From Nakazawaea peltata (lineage: Eukaryota; Ascomycota; Pichiomycetes; Alaninales; Pachysolenaceae), in contig BCGQ01000004.1 of assembly GCA_001599355.1 (NCBI GenBank), positions 193,249-257,248 of the forward strand: DNA of 64,000 bases, written 5' to 3'. The stretch's first letter is position 1, and the number at the start of each line of letters is the position of its first letter. A model generated the notes under the pieces. The model saw only the letters and a program-made list of their open reading frames with translations, was not told the origin of the DNA and did not search any database. The position numbers were made by a program, and so were the translations under genes. Below, piece by piece: positions 41,069-49,586 of this stretch.

Positions 41069-43621
41069 ATGTCTGCTATCAAAGATCAAAAAGAGTTGAT
41101 CACCGAGAAGGTCGATGTTATCAGTGATGATTACCAGACACAATACTATGGTGAGTTTGAAGATCGTTTTATCTCTCGTATTTTATACAAGACCGGTCAT
41201 AATGCCGACGATAACGTTCACGATTTACCCCCAGACGCAGAATTTATGCTTGGAAAGATTCATCTGATGACTCCGGAAGATCTGGTTACGATTTTGGAGG
41301 AACTGATTGATTACCATGATGACGATCCAAATTTCCCGGAGGAGGATTACGAAGAGATGAAGTTATTAGTTCTGGATCAGAAACCAGAGGACCTGGAATG
41401 GGACTTTGAACTGAGAATGTTACTGTCTTTAATTCTGTTCCATTCTCCTTATCCAGAAGTGAGAGCTGTTACTGATCCGTTCGATGACTATGAATTACCA
41501 GTAGAGACTATTAGATCTTATGTCATTGGTATTATCTGGGTCATCATTGGAGCTGGTGTCAACGAATTCTTCTCTCATCGTTATCCAAGTATTTCTTTGA
41601 GTACTCATGTTCTGCAAATGTTCTTGTATCCATCTGGAAAGTTATGGGAGATGGTTGTCCCAAATTGGGGGTTCAATTTCCGTGGCAAGCGGATTTCTTT
41701 GAACCATGGTCCTTGGAATCATAAAGAACAAATGTTCGCTACTCTCATGTTCTCCATTAGTAGTGGGGGTGTCTACGTCAGTTACAATATTGTCACTCAG
41801 AAGATGTTCTACCATAATGATTGGTTAACTTTTGGATTCCAAGTACTTCTTACATTGTCTACTCAGTTCACTGGATTAAGTTTTGCTGGAATTTTACGTA
41901 AGTTTGTTATTTATCCAACTAAAAGTATTTGGCCAAGTATCTTGCCAACCTTGGCCTTGAACAGAGCCTTGTTGAAACCAGAAAAGAAGGAAAAGATCAA
42001 CGGATGGACTATTAGTCGTTACTATTTCTTCTTCCTTGTTTCTGGAGCTATGTTCCTCTACTTCTGGTTACCAGATTATTTGTTCCAACTGTTATCATAC
42101 TTCAATTGGATGACATGGATTGCTCCAAACAATTTCAATTTGGGTGTTATCACAGGAGGTGATCTTGGATTGGGATTCAACCCAGTTCCAACTTTCGACT
42201 GGAATGTGGCATCTTATTTGAAACCATTATCGGTTCCATTCTTCAGTACTTTCAATAACTTTATTGGAACCTTCATTGGATTTTTCATCATCGCAGGAAT
42301 GTACTACTCTAATTATAATTGGGTTCTGTACATGCCTCCTAATGACAATTCCATTTACACAAACACTGCCGAGAGTTACGAAGTCACCGAGATTTTGACT
42401 AACGGGTTACTCGATGAGACCAAGTACAAACTGTACTCTCCTCCATTCTACACCCTGGGTAACTTGCTTGTCTACGGATCTTACTTCGCCATTTACCCAT
42501 TCTCATTTTTATACACTTGTTATATTGAACGTAAATCTCTTTTACAATCTGCCAAACAGCTGAAACTGATCGTTAAGAACTGGAGAAGATCCAATTTTGA
42601 AGATTTCAAAGATCTGCATTCTCAAATGATGGCTCGTTACCCAGAAGTTCCAGATTGGTGGTTCCTCATCATTTTAGTCGTCAGTATCGTCCTCGGAGTC
42701 TTGTGTCTTGAATTGTACCCTACTCAGACTCCAGTTTGGGGTATTTTCTTCTGTCTTGGAATCAATTTTGTCTTTTTAGTTCCATTGAATTTGATTTATG
42801 CTGCCACTGGTTACTCCCTTGGTTTAAATGTCTTGGTCGAGTTGATCGTTGGTTATGCTCTCCCAGGTAACGGTATTGCCATGATGACTTTCAAACTGTT
42901 AGGTTATAATATCGATGGACAACTGTCGAGTTATATCAGTGACCAGAAATTACTGCATTATGCTAAGATATCTCCAAGAGCTGTATTCAGAGGACAAATT
43001 TTGGCAACTTTCCTCCAATGTTTCACATTCTTGGGAGTCGTCAATTGGTCCATGTCCAACATCAAGGATTTCTGTTCCGAGACCCAACCACAAAAGTTCA
43101 CTTGTCCAAATGAGAGAACTTATTACGCAGCTTCTGTATTTTGGGGGGTTATTGGACCAAAGAGGGTGTTCAATGAGTTATATCCAATTATGCAGTACCT
43201 GTTTTTGATTGGATTCTTGCTCCTGGTGTTATTCATTGGTATCAGAATCTTCTTCCCTCGTGCTTTGAATAACCATTTCCAACCAACTATCATTATTGGT
43301 GGAATGATGAACTGGGCTCCATATAATTTGATGTTCATAACCCCCGGATTGTACTTGTCTTTTGCCTTTATGTACTACATCAGACGTCATTATTTACAAT
43401 GGTTTGAGAAGTATAACTATGTGTTGAGTGCTCTGTTGGACTCTGGAGTACTGTTCAGTGCTGTGATCATCTTCTTCCTGGTCCAATACCATGACAAATC
43501 GATTTCATGGTGGGGAAACAATGCTCCATTCAGTGGAGTCGATGGATATGCTGGGCAATCAGCTTTGAAAGATGTTACTGAACTTGACAGTGGATTCTTT
43601 GGTCCAACTACTTGGTCATAA
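41069..43621 (+). CDS. OPT2: Oligopeptide transporter, OPT family
   Basis: 850 residues from the ATG at 41069, which has an A-rich leader; an in-frame TTG 60 bases upstream is not a credible start. The OPT hallmark HSPYPEVRAVTDPFDD precedes the first membrane segment (VETIRSYVIGIIWVIIGAGVNEFFSHRYPS), and about 12-14 membrane segments follow. Other family motifs are FNWMTWIAPNNFNLG, PTFDWN, NYNW, GYALPGNGIAMM and the DQKLAHYAKISPRAVFRGQ block. CTG codons at 42089 (FQ-A-LSYF) and 42953 (KL-A-HYAK) fall on alanines of the family. OPT proteins import tetra/pentapeptides, glutathione or metal-peptide complexes at the plasma membrane, and some Opt2-type members affect lipid asymmetry. The exact OPT orthologue is uncertain. 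Confidence 0.9.
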   Translation: MSAIKDQKELITEKVDVISDDYQTQYYGEFEDRFISRILYKTGHNADDNVHDLPPDAEFMLGKIHLMTPEDLVTILEELIDYHDDDPNFPEEDYEEMKLLVLDQKPEDLEWDFELRMLLSLILFHSPYPEVRAVTDPFDDYELPVETIRSYVIGIIWVIIGAGVNEFFSHRYPSISLSTHVLQMFLYPSGKLWEMVVPNWGFNFRGKRISLNHGPWNHKEQMFATLMFSISSGGVYVSYNIVTQKMFYHNDWLTFGFQVLLTLSTQFTGLSFAGILRKFVIYPTKSIWPSILPTLALNRALLKPEKKEKINGWTISRYYFFFLVSGAMFLYFWLPDYLFQLLSYFNWMTWIAPNNFNLGVITGGDLGLGFNPVPTFDWNVASYLKPLSVPFFSTFNNFIGTFIGFFIIAGMYYSNYNWVLYMPPNDNSIYTNTAESYEVTEILTNGLLDETKYKLYSPPFYTLGNLLVYGSYFAIYPFSFLYTCYIERKSLLQSAKQLKLIVKNWRRSNFEDFKDLHSQMMARYPEVPDWWFLIILVVSIVLGVLCLELYPTQTPVWGIFFCLGINFVFLVPLNLIYAATGYSLGLNVLVELIVGYALPGNGIAMMTFKLLGYNIDGQLSSYISDQKLLHYAKISPRAVFRGQILATFLQCFTFLGVVNWSMSNIKDFCSETQPQKFTCPNERTYYAASVFWGVIGPKRVFNELYPIMQYLFLIGFLLLVLFIGIRIFFPRALNNHFQPTIIIGGMMNWAPYNLMFITPGLYLSFAFMYYIRRHYLQWFEKYNYVLSALLDSGVLFSAVIIFFLVQYHDKSISWWGNNAPFSGVDGYAGQSALKDVTELDSGFFGPTTWS

Positions 43622-43667
43622 TTACATATACAATATATAATAGTTATTGATATTTTATTTTATTTAA

Positions 43668-46600
43668 TCAGTGCATGAATCTTGCAGTCAAGTAGGAGGT
43701 ATCAACAGCCGGGGCTCTTGGCAGTTGCTGAGATGGAGGAGCCTTTGGCTTCTCATTTGCCATTTTATCACGAACACACTTGTGGATATGTAAAAGGTAG
43801 TCCGTATAAGAGTACAGCTTATCCCTTGAAGTATCTTCTACAAGCAACTCTAAGAACTCTTGTTCCAGAGCATCTAATCCGACACGACAAATGACAATAG
43901 GAGCAAATTCGAGACCAAGATACTCTTGAGTAATGAATTTAACCAAATTACGGAGCTGAAGAGAGATATGAGTGTCGACAACTGGGAGTTCATCGAGCAA
44001 TGGGCTAATTTGGTCAAGAGACGAGATATGATCACCGAATAAATCCTGAAGAAGTAATGGGTTTACTTGGTGGTGAATCCAAAGGAAGATCGAACGACCA
44101 TTGAACAGGAGATAACATCCACCGGCTTGAATAAATTGACCGGACAGACGAGTCATTTGAGGGAGGATGAAACGGGAAACGGCAGCAGTATCTCCTTCTC
44201 CTGGAATCTCCTTGTAAATGGACTCGTCTTCTCCAAGCTCATGGACCCCTACGATCATAGGATACAAATTATACATGATTTTCTCGAATGTACCACCATT
44301 TAACTCGGACCAATTTTGAACTTTCCAATCTCCATTCAACACCAGTCCTCTAACTACACGAGATTTTTGGAACATCAAAGCATACAGCAGCAACAGAGTC
44401 AACGACTCAGGAACTACAAATTGTTGCTGATGGACGGCACTACCGGCAACTAAAGCCCGGTATTGGGTCAAAGTATTGACCAATTCCAAGTTACTGAAGT
44501 TACGAAGGGTTTGTAAAGAGGCAGAAGGAAGTTTCAGTAATTGCTGACGCATCCATAAACCAGCTACAGTCTCCAGATCAGCACCAGCAAATACATCACC
44601 CACTCTTTCACTTACTGCACATACCATATTGATACATCTCACTTTACGAACACCTGCTACATCGGTATATAAGAGAGCCAATTGGAAATGGGCATCCAAT
44701 TTGGGGTTCAATTTCCCGTCGAGCATAAAGTCACACATGAACGTTTGTTCACTCGAACAGACGGCAAGCTGAGGATCTTCACTGGAAGCGCCACCGGTCG
44801 AAGAGCCAGCACCGGTTGCGGAACCCTTCTGGTAGAAATTTCCGTAATATTTATCTACTTGGAGTCCAGAAGAGCACCTGATTTTCATCTGCAGTTGATA
44901 TCCGGTGGTATGAACGATACTAGCCTTTAAATCGAAACATAATTTACGTTCATCACGAGCAAGATCAAAGTTTTGGTATAATTTGATCTGTCCACCGGTC
45001 TTAAACAGAGCAGCTGCAGTGTTCAGAAGGTCGATTTGAGTTGGACTGATCAGGAAAATGTCCAAACCTACGTTACATTTGGCGAAATCTACGGCCAATT
45101 GTTGATAATATGGACTGTCGGTGGAGAACATGGCTCTTTCACGGTCAATTGAGCTGTTGACCGAGCCAGATCCTGAACCTCCCAAACCAGTTTTCAATTT
45201 CAATGGACCAGCACCATAGGTAGGCAATTGAGTGACTATAGAGACCACTTTTCCGCCTCCAAAACCTTCTAAAGCCAAGAGAGACAGTTTTAAAGCAGAA
45301 CCGAAACAATTCTCTGGGACTTTGAAGTGGTCTTTAGACTCGATCATAGTCAAGGTATCGTCGATAATTGACCTGCTTTCAATCGGGTCCACGAACAAAC
45401 CGTCATAGAATGGAATGAAAGGATCATCCAAATCGGTCATAGTTGCAACCATTGGAGTTTGGAGCGACGGATTAAGGTTATAGAAGTATATTTTTTGGTC
45501 GAAACCGACTAATGCGATCTTTGAACCCTTTGGAAGGTTGCAAGATCCAGCTGACGATGTATATGGATCATCAGGACCATCATCGACATCCCCATTGGAT
45601 CCAGGAGAATACAACAGTTGTCTTATACAGTCCCCAATACATTTATTGATCCCTTGACTCAACAGAGACAGTGAAAGATCAATCAAGAACACATAATTCA
45701 AAGGAACAGAATCCTCACCCTCGATGGCATTGTATTCTGGAGGAACTACAAAGTCCACGACACTTCTGTGTAACTCTGGACGTTGGTAATAGTCGATACG
45801 ACGTCCAGTCTGATCCAAAGCAGCACCATATCCTGGAGGACAATCGCTCAGGAACTGACACATGTTACAAACCATTTTGTAAGTGGAAGTGAACTGCATT
45901 TGAGGGTTAACATAGGCCCTACAACGACGACAACGAGGAGGGCCTACATCAGGAGCACCTGGGGGAGTCTCCATTTCGACTACAGGCACGTCCTCGTTGA
46001 AATTGAATGGTCTCATCATCAATCCCAAGGGTAAACGAGTCAGTTTTAAGAGATCGTTAGTAGCTGGGATTGAGTACATGGAAAGACGCATATAATTTGG
46101 AGGAGAAACACCTTGATCGACAAAAGATGGGCTTGGCACACCAATCATTGGAGGATGAACGTTCTCAAAAGTACGGAATTCGGCTTGTTGGCTCCATTCT
46201 TGGGCCAGTTTATGACGCAAAGCTGGCACTTGAAGAGATGAATCAGGGAAATACGACTGATGTTGTGATGAGTCAGGCAAAGAAGACGAGACAATACGAC
46301 CACTCAGAGCTCCCTGCTGCGGCAGTTGGTTGTTGACTGGCAGCAGCAGTTGTTGTTGCTGCAACATATTCGAAGGATCAAAGATCTGCGATGGGAAGTG
46401 CTGTTGAGTCAGCAAACCAGTAGTCATTGGGAGGGATGTTGTCGACTGCAGATGTCTCATTTGTGAGGAATTTGGCGAGGCAACAGCACTGCCAGCTGGG
46501 AAATTAGGTACAATTGGCGAATTGAAGCTCGAAGTCGATTGCATGTGGGGTGTTTGGTATCCAAAAGAAGGGGATTGGAAACTTGGAGAATTAAAGGCTG

Positions 46601-46868
46601 GTGGAGCGAAGGGAGCACCAGCGGTGGCACCCAGATGAGGGGCGCCATTGACTCCTGGAGTCCCAGGGATACTCAGACCTCCAAGCGCCGGGGAAAACGA
46701 CCCCATAACAGGTGTTTGAGGTTGACTGTTCAACTTGTCATCTACCACGTAGACTGGGCGCTTCCTTCTGGACGACAGCACCGAAGGAGCAGGGGCGGGA
46801 GCGCCTCCTAAATTCACATTACCCATCTGGCCGGTGATCTGGTCGACCTCATGTGGGAATGATGCCAT
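43668..46868 (-). CDS. SFB3: Sec24-family COPII cargo adaptor, Sfb3/Lst1 type
   Basis: 1066 residues. A Pro/Ser/Gln-rich N-terminal ~250 residues precede a zinc-ribbon (PPRCRRCRAYVNPQMQF, then CNMCQF), the RRIDYYQRPEL motif that marks Sfb3/Lst1 and human SEC24C/D rather than Sec24 itself, the trunk vWA-like domain (NYVFLIDLSASALSQG with CTG as Ala), a helical domain and a C-terminal gelsolin repeat (YLLFNGRSIFLWIHHQV). The protein pairs with Sec23 on the ER to pick cargo for COPII vesicles; in S. cerevisiae Lst1 is needed for efficient Pma1 export and for ER-phagy. Convergent with the OPT gene, 46 bp between stops. Confidence 0.9.
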   Translation of the reverse strand: MASFPHEVDQITGQMGNVNLGGAPAPAPSVLSSRRKRPVYVVDDKLNSQPQTPVMGSFSPALGGLSIPGTPGVNGAPHLGATAGAPFAPPAFNSPSFQSPSFGYQTPHMQSTSSFNSPIVPNFPAGSAVASPNSSQMRHLQSTTSLPMTTGLLTQQHFPSQIFDPSNMLQQQQLLLPVNNQLPQQGALSGRIVSSSLPDSSQHQSYFPDSSLQVPALRHKLAQEWSQQAEFRTFENVHPPMIGVPSPSFVDQGVSPPNYMRLSMYSIPATNDLLKLTRLPLGLMMRPFNFNEDVPVVEMETPPGAPDVGPPRCRRCRAYVNPQMQFTSTYKMVCNMCQFLSDCPPGYGAALDQTGRRIDYYQRPELHRSVVDFVVPPEYNAIEGEDSVPLNYVFLIDLSLSLLSQGINKCIGDCIRQLLYSPGSNGDVDDGPDDPYTSSAGSCNLPKGSKIALVGFDQKIYFYNLNPSLQTPMVATMTDLDDPFIPFYDGLFVDPIESRSIIDDTLTMIESKDHFKVPENCFGSALKLSLLALEGFGGGKVVSIVTQLPTYGAGPLKLKTGLGGSGSGSVNSSIDRERAMFSTDSPYYQQLAVDFAKCNVGLDIFLISPTQIDLLNTAAALFKTGGQIKLYQNFDLARDERKLCFDLKASIVHTTGYQLQMKIRCSSGLQVDKYYGNFYQKGSATGAGSSTGGASSEDPQLAVCSSEQTFMCDFMLDGKLNPKLDAHFQLALLYTDVAGVRKVRCINMVCAVSERVGDVFAGADLETVAGLWMRQQLLKLPSASLQTLRNFSNLELVNTLTQYRALVAGSAVHQQQFVVPESLTLLLLYALMFQKSRVVRGLVLNGDWKVQNWSELNGGTFEKIMYNLYPMIVGVHELGEDESIYKEIPGEGDTAAVSRFILPQMTRLSGQFIQAGGCYLLFNGRSIFLWIHHQVNPLLLQDLFGDHISSLDQISPLLDELPVVDTHISLQLRNLVKFITQEYLGLEFAPIVICRVGLDALEQEFLELLVEDTSRDKLYSYTDYLLHIHKCVRDKMANEKPKAPPSQQLPRAPAVDTSYLTARFMH

Positions 46869-47538
46869 TTTGAGAGTAGGTTCACGCGGTGTGTAAAGAG
46901 TATGGCCACTGGGGTCGTGTTTGTTGATCTTGTTACGTGTTTTTTCAGAACTTCTGGAGATGATTTTCCTAGTGGATTTTGTTAGGGGATTTTGTTAGGG
47001 GATTTTGTTAGGGGATTTTGTTAGGAAAAATTAAGGTGGAAATTTGGGGAGGGAAAATTTGGGGAGGGAAGATTTGGGGAGGAGTTGGGGGGGAGGTGGA
47101 GGAGCTGGGATTTGGGGACGTTGGATGGGCTGCTATTGAAGAATTCAGGAGAGTAAGTGGATACAAGGATTGGTTTGTTTCAAGGAAAAGTAGAACAATG
47201 GGGAGTTAAAAGCAGCTGAAACTAGATACTCTTAGTTGGTAGGAGAATGGTAGTGTTTTTGTGGAGTGCACGACCTTTTGATCACCCCCAATTTTGGGGA
47301 TACAAAGAGTAAGAACTATTGGATGGTGGCTGGAGAGGTGGGGGTTGGGGAGTGGGTATACCTGGTATCATATAGCTATGGCTGAATTGATTGAATTGAT
47401 CCTACTTAGATTATTTAGTATTGTACATCGAGTTTCTATTGATATTTCTTAGTGTACTTAGTAGTTTATGTTTCTATTGATACTATTTAGTGTATCTAGT
47501 ATTGTACATTGCTGCTTTGATGCTTCGATCTATCGTGA
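46869..47538. other. SFB3 upstream / EXO1 downstream region
   Basis: 670 bp with two repeat blocks (46981-47025 and G-rich 47041-47095) and a GCACGACCTT element at 47268-47277. No gene; the frame at 47018-47209 only reflects the repeats. Confidence 0.55.
46981..47025. repeat. 13-bp tandem repeat GTTAGGGGATTTT
   Basis: Three perfect copies (46981-46993, 46994-47006, 47007-47019) and a partial fourth, followed by ATTTGGGGAGGGAA-type repeats to about 47095. The G runs lie upstream of SFB3. Confidence 0.88.
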
Positions 47539-49230
47539 TCAATTTTCTTTATAAATGAAACTTTCCAAGTTCAATTTCCGAACTTTCGTCATCATTGGTA
47601 TTGGCTCTTCTAATGTCGTATTACTAATATCCTTCAAGGCATGTCTTGAACTTGTGTTATTCTTCAGAACATGTCTCTCTGGTTCATCATCTGACAATTC
47701 TTCAAGTTCAAATTCACTTGAATTCTCCTCCATTTGAGATATGATCTTCGTCTTTATCAGCATAGGAGACGATTTCAAATCGATATCTGGTAATTCTTGC
47801 GACTCCTCTGTATCTTTCTTTGGGCTATGCTTTTTGATTTCTGTGCTGGAGACAGTCTTTTGGTTGAAGAATTTGCTAAATGAGAGTTTTGAATTCTGAG
47901 TTGACGATGTTCCATGCAAAATGCGGGCTCTTTTCGATGTAGGAGATGTCACAGCTACAGGCTTAGTATTAACCTTGGCCTTTTTAGTGGCAGAATCCTC
48001 AGGTGTCAGGTATGGCAGTGTTTTACTCAGAGAAAAGAAAGTATCGATAGTCCGCTTTGTAGATAGAGAAGCAGCAGGTGTGGAATATGCTCTGGATGCT
48101 GCCATAGCTCCAGATCCCATCTTAGTAGGAGTCATAGTATTATTCCAAGACACAGATCTTACTGCAACTCCTCTTCTAGCCAATATTTCTGCCTCTCTTG
48201 AAATCAATGGAACCTTATCAATAGGATGTAAATCTCCTCTGGCGATTTTTCTATGTATATCGGTATCAAATTGTTCACCAGAATAAGATTTTAACATCTC
48301 AGCCGCTGATCCAATTTCATTATCGAGATCAGCTGGCATGTTGGTCAATCTAGTGGCGCAATGACGAATCGGATCATAGACCACTTGATATTGGAAACAG
48401 AAATTAGCTCTTTCAAATTCCTCTACAAATTCTTCTGGTATTTTATACTTACCCTCCAATTTCAAAGCCTGAAGAATTCTTTCCATTGTACCATGCTTTT
48501 TCACTAAACCAAACAGCTTAATTACCCCGATCCCACTAATTCCCTTCGTGTAGTCACAACCACTCAACAGGGCCACCATGCGGAGTTGTTCTTGAGACAA
48601 GAAATTTACGGGAACTTGCGTACATTTCGCAAAATTCAGCTTGCTCACCTCAATACATTCTCCCTTATCATTCAATTTAGTGATTAAACGTGAACATCCA
48701 AACACTAAAAGATCAGAATCTTCACTGATTATCCCATCTACAATGCCCATTTTTTCAAGGTATACCATTTGAGAATCTGCTTCGTAGGGCGCTACTACAT
48801 ATTTAATCCCCTTTTGACGTAAAATATCGATCAACAGCTTCAGCATCTGCGGGGTGATATCACAAGATTTTTGGAAACAGCTATATGCCTGTTTTGAATC
48901 ACCCCTTTGCATCAGCAGCATTCCTTGTCTTTTATACTCATTTCTTTTAGCTTCTCGTTCCATCTCTGTGTTGTGTTTGCAAGGGAGGTAGTCCCCGTCA
49001 AATACCAAGAATGGTGTGATCCCAAAATGCTTCAACATATCGATCTTCCTCATAACATAATTGGTGTATTTATTCGTCGGCAGCTCCTGGGCCAATTCCA
49101 TCGGACATGATAGAATCGACTTATGAAGCCACAGATATGTATCAATGGCAAGAGTTTTACCGCGGTAACGAGCCAAGGTAGTGGCTTCTTGAGCCTGCTT
49201 GAGCAGTGGAAGCAACCCCGTGATACCCAT
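47539..49230 (-). CDS. EXO1: Exonuclease 1 (5'-3' exonuclease/flap nuclease)
   Basis: 563 residues from the ATG at 49230 (an in-frame TTG two codons upstream is rejected because MGITGLLP is the invariant family start). Exo1 resects DNA ends and excises strands in mismatch repair. The XPG-N region carries AIDTYAWLHKS and VFDGD, and the XPG-I region carries APYEADSQMVYLE, SEDSDLLVFG and GCDYTKGI, so all metal-binding acids are present. CTG codons read as Ala give DITPQMAKALI and GIGVIKAFGLV, matching homologues. The C-terminal tail has SKFF, a candidate Mlh1-interacting (MIP) motif, and is shorter than in S. cerevisiae (702 total). Divergent from the AlkB-like repair gene across a 342-bp promoter. 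Confidence 0.96.
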   Translation of the reverse strand: MGITGLLPLLKQAQEATTLARYRGKTLAIDTYLWLHKSILSCPMELAQELPTNKYTNYVMRKIDMLKHFGITPFLVFDGDYLPCKHNTEMEREAKRNEYKRQGMLLMQRGDSKQAYSCFQKSCDITPQMLKLLIDILRQKGIKYVVAPYEADSQMVYLEKMGIVDGIISEDSDLLVFGCSRLITKLNDKGECIEVSKLNFAKCTQVPVNFLSQEQLRMVALLSGCDYTKGISGIGVIKLFGLVKKHGTMERILQALKLEGKYKIPEEFVEEFERANFCFQYQVVYDPIRHCATRLTNMPADLDNEIGSAAEMLKSYSGEQFDTDIHRKIARGDLHPIDKVPLISREAEILARRGVAVRSVSWNNTMTPTKMGSGAMAASRAYSTPAASLSTKRTIDTFFSLSKTLPYLTPEDSATKKAKVNTKPVAVTSPTSKRARILHGTSSTQNSKLSFSKFFNQKTVSSTEIKKHSPKKDTEESQELPDIDLKSSPMLIKTKIISQMEENSSEFELEELSDDEPERHVLKNNTSSRHALKDISNTTLEEPIPMMTKVRKLNLESFIYKEN

Positions 49231-49572
49231 ATTCAATTGCCCTTTACTTTGTATTAATACTTCTAGATTGAATTTAAAGTACTTATAAAATTTTCACTAT
49301 GGGCCTTTGTTTACTATTTGGGGGGAGGCACGAACTTTATTTAAGCGAGAGGGGTTGGTAGCGCGGGGAGCTGGGCGGAAGCTGGGTGGAGGACGGGCAG
49401 AGAGTGGGCGGAGCATAGGCGGAGAATGGGTGGGAAAACCGCGCAAAACACGCAAACTGCCTCGAAAGACGCGCACCCAACGCGTGAAAACATAGCAAAT
49501 TACAACTTTTCACATTCCTATATGACTCAGATCGATTGAGATGAGCTACTTAGACCAGTGAGATGAGCACCA
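49231..49572. promoter_or_regulatory. Divergent EXO1 / AlkB-like promoter with MluI cell-cycle boxes
   Basis: Contains ACGCGC (49469-49474), a full ACGCGT (49480-49485) and the 14-mer CGAACTTTATTTAA (49331-49344) that is also upstream of RAD9, embedded in a G-rich stretch (49355-49440). In yeasts MBF binds ACGCGT to drive G1/S genes including DNA-repair genes, so coordinated expression of the two flanking genes is a reasonable inference. Confidence 0.6.
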
Positions 49573-49586
49573 ATGGTATCGACTGA
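49522..49586 (+). promoter_or_regulatory. Three consecutive short upstream ORFs
   Basis: Three ATG-led minimal ORFs lie in a row before the AlkB-like start: 49522-49539 (5 codons), 49541-49561 (6 codons) and 49563-49586 (7 codons, overlapping the main ATG at 49573 in another frame). If the mRNA starts upstream of 49522 they would strongly reduce translation of the main frame. The transcription start is unknown. Confidence 0.45.

Noticed and set aside
47018-47209. Gly/Trp-repeat frame upstream of SFB3
   Set aside because: Entirely produced by the G-rich tandem repeat.
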